A stretch of DNA of 64,000 nt, taken from Pseudomonas eucalypticola (GTDB lineage: Bacteria > Pseudomonadota > Gammaproteobacteria > Pseudomonadales > Pseudomonadaceae). Below, one piece after another: positions 35,703-44,095 of the stretch. The DNA lies in assembly GCF_013374995.1 (NCBI RefSeq), contig NZ_CP056030.1:3628501-3692500 (forward strand). The letters run 5' to 3'. The first letter of the stretch is position 1. Each line of letters opens with the position of its first letter. The notes below the pieces were generated by a model. The model made no database searches and was not told the origin of the DNA. It saw only the letters and a list, made by a program, of their open reading frames with translations. The position numbers and the translations under genes were made by a program.

Positions 35703-36255
35703 GCGTCGCACCTGGCGCCGGGGTATTACCCTGGGGGTTAATACCCCGGCGCCAGGCGAACGGCGTGGTGCCCAGGCAACGGGTGAACACCCGGGTGAAA
35801 TGCGACTGGTCGGCAAAGCCGCAGTCCAGCCCCACGCGGGCGATGGACAACGCGCGGTCGGCGAGCAAGGTCTTGGCCCGCTCGATGCGCGCCTGCAATA
35901 GCCAATCCCGGGGCGCCTGGCCGGTGGCCTTCTTGAAGGCCCGGGAAAAATGGCTGCGCGACAGCGAACAGGCCCGCGCCACGTCGGCGATCGACAGGTC
36001 GCCGCTCAGCTGTTCCAGCATCATGTGCTTGGCCCGCCGCTCTTGCCAGGGTGACAGGGCAATGCGCGCCGGCGCCGGCTCGGCCGCCGCCTCGGCGTAA
36101 TGCACCAGCAGGTGCGTGCACAGCGCGCTGGACTGCTGGTACAACGCCCGCGGCTGAGCGCCGTCGGTCTCGGCCAGCGTGGCGGCCAGGGTCAGCAGCA
36201 AATCCAGGGTCACCGGGTCCAGGGGGCCGGTGGCGGCTTGGGTACAGGCATTCAT
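35692..36255 (-). CDS. AraC-family regulator, short form
   Basis: A 187-residue AraC-type regulator with a short N-terminal part (about 75 residues) and the usual double helix-turn-helix: LSIADVARACSLSRSHFSRAFKKATGQAPRDWLLQARIERAKTLL then ALSIARVGLDCGFADQSHFTRVFTRCLGTTPFAWRR. There is no room for a cupin sensor domain. It is divergent from the alpha/beta hydrolase at 36440; the 185-base gap contains a perfect 17-bp inverted repeat, a strong candidate for its operator. Confidence 0.9.
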   Translation of the reverse strand: MNACTQAATGPLDPVTLDLLLTLAATLAETDGAQPRALYQQSSALCTHLLVHYAEAAAEPAPARIALSPWQERRAKHMMLEQLSGDLSIADVARACSLSRSHFSRAFKKATGQAPRDWLLQARIERAKTLLADRALSIARVGLDCGFADQSHFTRVFTRCLGTTPFAWRRGINPQGNTPAPGATLTN

Positions 36256-36328
36256 GGGGTCGCTCCTTGTACGGTCTGAACTTCCCCAGCAGTGTCCGCC
36301 GCCAGGCCCTCAAGTGTCCTTGCCAGCC

Positions 36329-36369
36329 CCTTAAACGTTCTGAAGGCCCGCGCTTCAGAACGTTTAAGG
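36329..36369. promoter_or_regulatory. Perfect 17-bp inverted repeat, candidate AraC operator
   Basis: Arms CCTTAAACGTTCTGAAG and CTTCAGAACGTTTAAGG around seven bases. It lies about mid-way between the divergent AraC and hydrolase genes. No T run follows on either strand, so it is more likely an operator than a terminator. Confidence 0.65.
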
Positions 36370-36439
36370 CCGCGCCAAGGCTTTATCCGCCGGCCAGGGT
36401 TAGCGTGGTGGCTTCCCCTCAACGCTACAGGAGTCGACC

Positions 36440-37261
36440 ATGGCCTACCTCACCACCCGAGACGGCACCGAAATCTATTACAAAGACTGGGGCAGCGGGC
36501 AACCGGTGGTGCTCAGCCACGGCTGGCCCCTGAACGCCGACATGTGGGACTACCAGATGAACTTCCTGGCCGCCAACGGCTTCCGGGTGATCGCCCATGA
36601 CCGTCGCGGCTTTGGCCGTTCCAGCCAACCGTGGACGGGCTACGACTACGACACCTTTGCCGACGACCTGGAGCAGTTGCTCAGCCACCTGGACGTCAGC
36701 AATGCCGTGCTGGTGGGTTTCTCGATGGGCGGCGGCGAAGTCGCTCGCTACCTGGGCCGCCACGGCAGCCAGCGCATCGCCAAGGCCGTGCTGGTCAGCG
36801 CCGTGACGCCGCTGATGATTCGCCGTGACGATCACCCCGAAGGCATGGACCCGTCGATTTTCGACGGCATCCGCGCTGGCCTGCTCGATGACCGCGCCGG
36901 CTTCCTCGACGCCTTCGGCCCGGTGTTCACCGGTAGCGACAAACCCGGCAGCAACGTCGGCAAGCCGATGCTGGAGTGGACCCAGTTCCTGGCCCTGCAA
37001 GCGGGTTTCAAGGGCACCCTGGATTGCGTGAAAGCGTTCTCGGAAACCGACTTCCGTGCGGACCTGCGCAGCATCGACATCCCCACCCTGGTCATTCATG
37101 GTGACGGCGACGCGGTCGTCAGCTTCGAGGTGACCGGCAAGGCCGCAGCCGAACAGGTGCGAGGGGCGACGTTGAAGGTCTACCCAGGCGCTCCGCACGC
37201 GGTGTACTTCACCCACAAGGACCAGTTGAACCAGGACCTGCTGGCCTTCGCCCGCAGCTGA
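36440..37261 (+). CDS. Alpha/beta hydrolase, non-haem chloroperoxidase/esterase family
   Basis: A 273-residue alpha/beta hydrolase of the cofactor-free haloperoxidase/arylesterase group. Oxyanion [10 protein letters not shown], nucleophile Ser in [13 protein letters not shown], Asp in [10 protein letters not shown] and His in [12 protein letters not shown] form the triad. The family hydrolyses esters and can perform perhydrolysis; haloperoxidase activity is a side reaction. An AGGAG site precedes the ATG. Probably regulated by the divergent AraC protein. Confidence 0.93.
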   Translation: MAYLTTRDGTEIYYKDWGSGQPVVLSHGWPLNADMWDYQMNFLAANGFRVIAHDRRGFGRSSQPWTGYDYDTFADDLEQLLSHLDVSNAVLVGFSMGGGEVARYLGRHGSQRIAKAVLVSAVTPLMIRRDDHPEGMDPSIFDGIRAGLLDDRAGFLDAFGPVFTGSDKPGSNVGKPMLEWTQFLALQAGFKGTLDCVKAFSETDFRADLRSIDIPTLVIHGDGDAVVSFEVTGKAAAEQVRGATLKVYPGAPHAVYFTHKDQLNQDLLAFARS

Positions 37262-37304
37262 CCTGGGGCTCGGTGAGACGCGCGCTGGCGTGTACGACGG
37301 GCCG

Positions 37305-40300
37305 TTACGGCTGTCGGCACGGCAGCGTGAACACGAACACCGTCTGCCCCGCCCGCCCGCGACACTGGTTCAGGGTGCCCTCCTGGGCGTCCAGGATTGA
37401 CCGACAGATCGCCAGGCCCATGCCCATCCCGGTGGGTTTGGTGGTGAAAAAGGCACTGAAGATACTGTCCTCATGCTCGGCCTTGATGCCAGGGCCGCCG
37501 TCCTCGACCGTGACCACCACCTGGTCGCCGCCCTCCACGCTGGACGTCACCCGCAGCCAACGCTCGGCGGCGGGCAGAACGGCCATGGCGTCCAGTGCGT
37601 TGATGACCAGGTTGTACAGTACCTGCTGCAACTGCACCGCATCGACCTGCACCTGCACCCTGCCCGCCTGCAGGTTGGCACGCACGCCCACGTGCTGCTG
37701 GTCGAGCTCTACCGCACACAGGCGCAGCACTTCGCTGACCAGCGCGTCCATGGCCTGCCAGCGGCGCTCGGCCGGTTGCTGCCGGGCCAGGGCTTGCAAG
37801 GCGCGAATGATGGCGGCGGCGCGCTTGCCATCGCGAGCGATGTCGCGCAACCCGGCCAACGCTTCGTCGACCTGCGGCTGCTGGCGCTGCAACCACCGCA
37901 CACTGGCGCTGGCGTTGGTGACGATGGAGGCCAACGGCTGGTTGATCTCATGGGCAATGGACGCCGCCAGCTCGCCCATCACCGTGCTATGGCGTACCCG
38001 CGCCAGCTCGGCGCGTGCACTGCGCAGCGCCGCCTCGGTGGCGCGCCGCTCGCTCACGTCCGACGTCACGCCCATGAACACACCGTCTTCGGCGGGCTCG
38101 CCGTGGGCTTCCAGGTAGCGTACCCGGTCGTCCACCAGGATGCGGAACGCCATGCGAAACGCCAGCCGGGTCTGCCGCGCCCGCTGCAATTGCGCCGTGA
38201 AGCCCGGGGCGTCCTCGGGGTGCACCCGGCGCAGCAATTGCGCGGCCGTGGGCGCCGTGGCGCGCACTGGCAAGCCCCACACCGCGTAGAGCTCGTCAGT
38301 CCAGTACGCCAGGTCGGTGGTGACGTCCCATCGAAACGAACCCGAGCGGATGATCCTCTGGCCGATGGCCAACAGCCCTTCGCTGGTGCGCAGCTGGGCC
38401 TCGGTTTCACGCCGTCGGGCGTTCTCTTCCAGCACCTGGGCGTAGAGCCGCGCGGTCTCCAGGGAGATGGCGGCCTGCGCCGCCAGTACTTCGATCATCA
38501 CCACCCGTTCCTGGGTGAACACCCCGCGTGCCAGCGGGTTCTCCAGGTACAGCAGGCCCAGCACCTCGCCTTGCTTGAGCAGCGGCAGGCACAACACCGA
38601 ACCTGGCACCTGGCCGTTGAAGTGCGGATCGTCGGCGAAACCGCTGTCGCCCTCGGCCTGGCCCAGGGCCACCGGACACCCCGTGCGCATCACCGTGTAC
38701 AGCATCGACAGCGGCACGGCCTGGGGGCGCTGCGCGGGGCTGTACACCGTGACCCGTGCGCCGGCTTCCACGGTTTCGGCGCTGGCCACGCTCATCAGCG
38801 TGCCGGCCTCCACCAGCAGCAGCGCCCCGCTGCGGGCACCGGCGTGCACCAGGGTATTGGCCATCAGGGTTTCCACCAGCCGCTCAAAGACAATCTCGCG
38901 GGATAGCGCCTGGGACGCCTTGGTCACGGACACCAGGTCCAGGTACTGTTGGCCGTGCAGCATGTCGATGGAAGCGCGGGCGTCCAGGGGTTTGCCATTG
39001 AGGTACAGGTGGCTGGCCTCCAGCGCCGCCACGTTGCTGTGCGCGCCCCACCGCTGCCAGGCCTCCCGGGCGCTGAACCGGTGGCTGCGCGCGGCGCTGC
39101 TCAGCCCCAATGCCTGGTGGCAGTGGGCGGCGCACTCATGGGCCAGGGCCTGCACCGGGGCACAGCCGACCGTCGCCGCCTGTTCGATGGCCTGTTCCAG
39201 CAGCCGCAAGGCTTTGAGCCACTCGCCGCCCAGGCGCGCCACCTCGGCCTCTACCAGCCATTGACGGTGCTGGAACGAGGCCGGATTGAGCGCAGCCCAC
39301 TGGCGCAGGCGCAACAGGTAGGGCTGCACCCGGGCCACCTCGCCAAGGGCGGCATGGTTAAGCGCCGAGTAGAACGCCAGGTCCATCAGGTGCACGTGGG
39401 CGGCCATGCATGCCTTGAGCTGCTCGGCGCGCCCCAACGCGTGCCGGGCATCTTCGTGGCGGCCCTGGCTGAACGCCAGCTTGCCGCGGTACAGCCAGAA
39501 GAAGAACGCCACCGGCAGCATCGCGCTGCCCTCCACCGCCGTCTGCCAGCTGTGCAGGGGATCGTTCGAGGGTGCCAGCAGCGGGTCACGCAGGGCTTGT
39601 ACGTAAGTCTGCTGGATCTGCAGCAACAGTTGGCTGTCGGCGAACTGCGAAGAAGCAGCCAGGGCCAGTGCGCTGTCAAGCCGCTGTTCGACCTGCTCCA
39701 GGCTCGCGCCCATGACCAGCAGCGTGCAGACCAGGTGGTGGCACGCGTAGCAACTGAGTGCCACCCGGCCTTCCCGCCGCCCGGCCAGAAAAGCCTGCTC
39801 GCCGCATTCCAGGGAAAACCCCAGCGAACGGGTCCACACGCTGATGCGGCCCAGGGCCAATTGCGTCGATGCCTGGGTGTGCGGCTCGCCCACCACCGGT
39901 TCCAGGCGCACCGCCAGGTCGCCGTAGCGCAGCCCCTGCTCACAGGATTGCGGGTTGTCGGCCAGCAGCACGCCATACCAGGCCAGGCCGTGGACCGCGG
40001 CGGGGCTGACGCCGTGGCGCCAGGTCATGTCGAGCATGCGCTCAAGCAATTGCGTTGCCAATGGCCGGTCCACCAGGATCGCCGGGATGATCATCGCCGC
40101 CATCAGATCCAGGGCGGCGGCGATGAACGAATTGTCCAATCGGCGCATGTGCAACAAGGCGCTCAGCGCAGGTTGCTCAACTGCCGGGCAGGTGCTGGCG
40201 GCCTGCGGGGCGAAGGTCAGGCCGAACATCGCCAACCCTGCGCGGCCCGCCTGGAGCGCCGCGACGTAGCCATCGGCCAGGGTCAAGGCTTCCACCTTGA

Positions 40301-42782
40301 GCACATGCAGGGCCGAGACCTGGGTCAGGGACTGGACACGCTGCAGCATGCGCTCGATGCAGGCGTGGGCCGCGCTGTAGTCGGCGCTGTGCATCAGGCA
40401 CTGCGCATAGAGCAGGTCCACCGCATAAGCCTGAGCCGGCGCCTGGGTCCAGGACTGGCGCCCGGCCAGTTCCCGGGCCAGGCGCAGGTATTGCAGGGCG
40501 AAAGGCAAGGTGGCGGCCTCGCGCGCGCGGCGTGCCGCTTCCAGCAGTGCCTCGATGAAGGCGCTCACGTCCTGTTCACGCAGCCGCTCATGGGCACTCT
40601 GCTGGATATGCAAGGCGATGCGAAACAACTCGGTGCGCGGGCTGGCATCGTTCATGCCCTGAATCAGCAGGCGCGCCAGGCGCGTATGCAGCACCGGCCG
40701 GTAGCCTTCGGCAATGGCGTGGTAAGCCGTTTCCCGCACCCGCTCATGGCTGAAACACCAGCCATCGCCCTCGGCCAGCAGTAAACCGCCCTGCACCGCC
40801 GGTTGCAGTCCCTGGCTCACCCGCAGCAGGCCAATGCGGCTCAGGCGCGCCAGCTCATCGTGGCCCGCGCGGTTGCCCAGCAAGGCCAGCAGGCCCAGCA
40901 ACCAGCGAGTGCGCCGGGGCAGGCGCCCCAGGCGCGCCACCAGCAGGTCGACGACGTTGTCCGCCAGCGGCGAGCCCAGCAGCGCCTGCTGGTCCCAGGC
41001 CCAGCCCAGCGCCCCGGGCTGGGGCACCAGGCGTTTTTCTTCCAGCAGGGTACGGACCAGTTGCTGGATGAACAGCGGATTACCGCCGCTCTTGTCCTGC
41101 ACGATCACCGCCAGGGGCAGCAGGGCGTCACCTTCGCTGCCCAGCAGGCCGTTGACCATGGCCAGCACGGCGGTGCGGTCCAGCGGGGCCAGGTTCAGTT
41201 GCGTGCAGTGGCGGCCCTGGGCCCGGGCGGCCTGGGCCAGCGCGGTGTCGCCCGGTACCGGCTCACGCCCGGCCAGTACCAGCACCACGTGAGGCAGCGG
41301 GGCGTGAACCAGGCTGTGCAACAAGGTGAAGGTGTCCGGGTCCAGCCACTGCACGTCATCGAAAAACAGCAGCAACGGCGTACCCGGTGTACCGAACGCG
41401 GCGATCAAGCCCCGCAGCACCCCTTGCAGGCGCAAACCCGCATCCGGGCGCGCCGGTTCCGGAACGGGCGGCAGGGGGCCGGTCACCAGGCTCAACTCCG
41501 GCACCAGCGCCAGCACCAGCCCCGCATCGGGCCCCAATGCCGTCAATAACCGGTTGCGCCACAGCGCAAGCCCTTCCGGATGCTCGCCCAGCACGCGCAT
41601 CACCAGCGCCCGCAGCGCCGTACTCAGGGCCCCGAACGGCGTGATCTGGCCTGGGTGGTCCACACGTGCCACGGCAAACACAATGCTGCCGTTGACCAGG
41701 TCCTGGTGCAGTTGGCGCACCAGGGCGGTCTTGCCACTGCCCAGGGCACCGCCGAGCCAGAGAATTTCCGCTTCGCCCGTCACCGCGCAACGCAGCACCC
41801 GGTCGTGCAGGACCGCGGACTCGCGCTCACGGCCGGGCAACCGCTGCCAACGGGGGGCGCCCAAGGCGGCCCGGGCGCCCGGCTCAAAGGGCTGGATGGC
41901 CTGAAACTCGCCCCATTGCACCAGGCACAGGCGCAGGTCGGCGCACAGCTCGTCGGCGCTGGCATAACGTTCGACCGGCTGCTTGGCCAATAGCTTGAGC
42001 ACCACCGCCGCCAACGGCGCCGGGACCGAGGGGCGCAACTCGCGCAGGGCCGGCGGCTGCAAGGCCAGGTGCTGGTGCAGCCACTCCACCGGGTCGTTGC
42101 CCTCGAAGGGTACCCGGCCGCTGAGCATTTCGTAGAAGCTCACGCCCAGGGCGTACAGGTCACTGCGCTCATCCACGTCGGTGCCCACTCGCCCGCCCTG
42201 CTCGGGCGACATATAAGCAAAACTGCCGCAAATCGCCCGGGGCGCCGGCTGCGCGGCATCACGCCGGCACGCCAGGGAAAATGCCAGGAGGCGCACGGTG
42301 CCGTCAGCGCTTTCCACCAGGTTGCACGGTTTGATGTCACGGTGCAGCAAGCCTGCCCGGTGCAACTGCCCCACGGCGCTGGCCGCCCCCAGGGCCAGGC
42401 GCAGGAACCGGGTGATCGACAGCCCTGGGCCCACCACTTCATGCAGGCCATGCCCCTGGTTTTCGTCCAGTACCAGCAGCGGCCCGTCGACCGCACTGAT
42501 CAGCGCCACCGGCATCACCGCCCAGGCCGGGTCCAGCTGCTGGCGCAGGTCATATTCCTGGTGCAGGCGGCGAAAACCGCCCTGGGAAGGCAGGGCCGCC
42601 GGGCGGGCGATCAACCAGTCGCGGGCGGAAATCGGCGAGCGCACGCGGTAGCGCGCCACTTCACCGTCCACCAACAACAGGCGCCAGGTGAGGTGCCTTA
42701 ACCACTGTTCGTCGAATGCCCCGAGTTGCTGCCGGTAGGCCGCCAGTTCACCGGGCAGCGGCTGGCGCCCGCTCACCGGCAC
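37305..42782 (-). CDS. Giant Ser/Thr kinase-like, AAA ATPase, GAF, PAS and histidine kinase protein
   Basis: A 1825-residue cytoplasmic signalling protein. Order: protein-kinase-like domain (about 40-300) with HRDIKPCN at 147-154 and MSPEQ at 191-195; AAA/STAND ATPase with Walker A GGALGSGKT and Walker B LLLFFDDVQW; a long helical repeat region; GAF near residue 1270-1430; PAS (SGSFRWDVTTDLAYWTDELYAVWG); HisKA with phospho-His in SIAHEINQPLASI; HATPase with NALDAM, DGGPGI and GMGMGLAI. The DFG motif of the kinase is AFS at 167-169, so the metal-binding Asp is lost. GTG start. It follows the response regulator by 18 bases, forming a two-component pair. The stimulus is unknown. Confidence 0.9.
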   Translation of the reverse strand: MPVSGRQPLPGELAAYRQQLGAFDEQWLRHLTWRLLLVDGEVARYRVRSPISARDWLIARPAALPSQGGFRRLHQEYDLRQQLDPAWAVMPVALISAVDGPLLVLDENQGHGLHEVVGPGLSITRFLRLALGAASAVGQLHRAGLLHRDIKPCNLVESADGTVRLLAFSLACRRDAAQPAPRAICGSFAYMSPEQGGRVGTDVDERSDLYALGVSFYEMLSGRVPFEGNDPVEWLHQHLALQPPALRELRPSVPAPLAAVVLKLLAKQPVERYASADELCADLRLCLVQWGEFQAIQPFEPGARAALGAPRWQRLPGRERESAVLHDRVLRCAVTGEAEILWLGGALGSGKTALVRQLHQDLVNGSIVFAVARVDHPGQITPFGALSTALRALVMRVLGEHPEGLALWRNRLLTALGPDAGLVLALVPELSLVTGPLPPVPEPARPDAGLRLQGVLRGLIAAFGTPGTPLLLFFDDVQWLDPDTFTLLHSLVHAPLPHVVLVLAGREPVPGDTALAQAARAQGRHCTQLNLAPLDRTAVLAMVNGLLGSEGDALLPLAVIVQDKSGGNPLFIQQLVRTLLEEKRLVPQPGALGWAWDQQALLGSPLADNVVDLLVARLGRLPRRTRWLLGLLALLGNRAGHDELARLSRIGLLRVSQGLQPAVQGGLLLAEGDGWCFSHERVRETAYHAIAEGYRPVLHTRLARLLIQGMNDASPRTELFRIALHIQQSAHERLREQDVSAFIEALLEAARRAREAATLPFALQYLRLARELAGRQSWTQAPAQAYAVDLLYAQCLMHSADYSAAHACIERMLQRVQSLTQVSALHVLKVEALTLADGYVAALQAGRAGLAMFGLTFAPQAASTCPAVEQPALSALLHMRRLDNSFIAAALDLMAAMIIPAILVDRPLATQLLERMLDMTWRHGVSPAAVHGLAWYGVLLADNPQSCEQGLRYGDLAVRLEPVVGEPHTQASTQLALGRISVWTRSLGFSLECGEQAFLAGRREGRVALSCYACHHLVCTLLVMGASLEQVEQRLDSALALAASSQFADSQLLLQIQQTYVQALRDPLLAPSNDPLHSWQTAVEGSAMLPVAFFFWLYRGKLAFSQGRHEDARHALGRAEQLKACMAAHVHLMDLAFYSALNHAALGEVARVQPYLLRLRQWAALNPASFQHRQWLVEAEVARLGGEWLKALRLLEQAIEQAATVGCAPVQALAHECAAHCHQALGLSSAARSHRFSAREAWQRWGAHSNVAALEASHLYLNGKPLDARASIDMLHGQQYLDLVSVTKASQALSREIVFERLVETLMANTLVHAGARSGALLLVEAGTLMSVASAETVEAGARVTVYSPAQRPQAVPLSMLYTVMRTGCPVALGQAEGDSGFADDPHFNGQVPGSVLCLPLLKQGEVLGLLYLENPLARGVFTQERVVMIEVLAAQAAISLETARLYAQVLEENARRRETEAQLRTSEGLLAIGQRIIRSGSFRWDVTTDLAYWTDELYAVWGLPVRATAPTAAQLLRRVHPEDAPGFTAQLQRARQTRLAFRMAFRILVDDRVRYLEAHGEPAEDGVFMGVTSDVSERRATEAALRSARAELARVRHSTVMGELAASIAHEINQPLASIVTNASASVRWLQRQQPQVDEALAGLRDIARDGKRAAAIIRALQALARQQPAERRWQAMDALVSEVLRLCAVELDQQHVGVRANLQAGRVQVQVDAVQLQQVLYNLVINALDAMAVLPAAERWLRVTSSVEGGDQVVVTVEDGGPGIKAEHEDSIFSAFFTTKPTGMGMGLAICRSILDAQEGTLNQCRGRAGQTVFVFTLPCRQP

Positions 42783-42800
42783 GCGCCCGGGCGCAGCGGC

Positions 42801-43874
42801 TCAGTCGGGCCGGGCACTGACCGCCTCCGGGCCCACGCCGATCTGCTCGCACTGGCGCACCAGGTCGATCAAGGTGGCGGCCTTCATCTTGGCCATCACA
42901 TGCTTCTTGTGCACCTTGGCCGTGACCTCTTGCGTGCCCAGCGCCTGGGCCACCTGCTTGTTGACCTTGCCCTCCAGCAGCAGCGCCAGTACCTGGCGTT
43001 CCCGGGGCGTCAGGCTCTGGTAGCGGCTGCGCACTTCCCGGGCCTGGGCCTGCGCGGCATAGCGCTGGCGGGCCCAGGCCAGGGCCTTGTCGATGGCCGC
43101 CAGCAACTCGCCTTCGTCGAAGGGCTTGGTGAGGAACTCCTGGGCACCGGCCTTGATTGCCTTGACCGACATGGGAATGGTGCCGTAGCCGGTCATGAAG
43201 ATGATCGGTACCTCGCAGCCGCGGCGCTTCAGTTCGTTCTGCAGGTCGAAACCGGTGCCGGCCTGCAGGTTGACGTCCAGCACCAGGCACGCCAGCCGTT
43301 GGGCAAAGGGCTCGGCGAGGAAGGCGTCGGCGCTGGCGAACGTCTGCACCGCGATGTCCGCTGAGCGCAACAACCGCGCCAAGGCATCGCGCACGGATGC
43401 TTCGTCGTCCACCACATACACGATCGGCGCCAGGTTGCCCGGTGCGCTCTGCACGGTGGTGGGCAGGCTGCTGGCCGCGGGCGTGGCGTCGGCCAGCAGG
43501 TCATTGAAGCCCAGCCGTTCGAGCAGGGCCAGCAGCAGGCTGTCACGCCCGCCTCTTTCGGCGGGCGCCGCCTCGTCGGGTTCCTGGCCGTCCATGACCA
43601 ACCGGTAACCGCGCCCGGGCACGGTACGAATGCATGCCGAGGCGCTGCCCAGGGCCTTGCGCAGCGCGGAAATATGCACCTGCAGGTTGTTTTCCTCGAC
43701 CACGGCAGCCGGCCACACGTGGGCCAGCAACTGGTCCTTGCTGACCAGTTCGCCTCGGGCCTGCAGCAGCCTTTCAAGGATATCGAACGCACGGCTGCCC
43801 ACCTTGACCGGCGTGCCATTGTCGTGAATCTCCCGCCGCGCCAGCGAAATGGTGACGTTTGCGATACGGATCAT
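42801..43874 (-). CDS. Response regulator with OmpR-type and LuxR-type DNA-binding domains
   Basis: A 357-residue protein with an unusual order. Residues 1-95 are an OmpR/PhoB or ToxR-type winged helix (SRAFDILERLLQARGELVSKDQLLAHVWP, then TVPGRGYRLV). Residues about 150-265 are a FixJ-like receiver: acidic pair in VVDDEASVRD, phospho-Asp in CLVLDVNL and Lys in FLTKPFDEG. Residues about 285-345 are a LuxR-type HTH (LTPRERQVLALLLEGKVNKQVAQALGTQEVTAKVHKKHVMAKM). It is the first gene of the pair with the giant kinase and should be its phosphorylation partner. A start with weak ribosome site (43874) is the only one that includes the first helix. Confidence 0.92.
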   Translation of the reverse strand: MIRIANVTISLARREIHDNGTPVKVGSRAFDILERLLQARGELVSKDQLLAHVWPAAVVEENNLQVHISALRKALGSASACIRTVPGRGYRLVMDGQEPDEAAPAERGGRDSLLLALLERLGFNDLLADATPAASSLPTTVQSAPGNLAPIVYVVDDEASVRDALARLLRSADIAVQTFASADAFLAEPFAQRLACLVLDVNLQAGTGFDLQNELKRRGCEVPIIFMTGYGTIPMSVKAIKAGAQEFLTKPFDEGELLAAIDKALAWARQRYAAQAQAREVRSRYQSLTPRERQVLALLLEGKVNKQVAQALGTQEVTAKVHKKHVMAKMKAATLIDLVRQCEQIGVGPEAVSARPD

Positions 43875-44095
43875 GGGGTTGCCATCAGGCCGTGCATGCG
43901 GCGGTATCCCTTGGGGGTTGAGAGGTCAGGAGAAGGATAGAGGGTGGGGGGGTGGGTGGCAATTATCCGGGCGGATAGGGTGGGGGGCATGAGCCCCGCG
44001 GTCGAGGCGCATCCCCGTCCAGCCCTTCATCCCCCCCACCCCGCCGCCACAAGGCATAATACGCGCCTTCGATTCCCGCAAAATGAGGACCCCGC

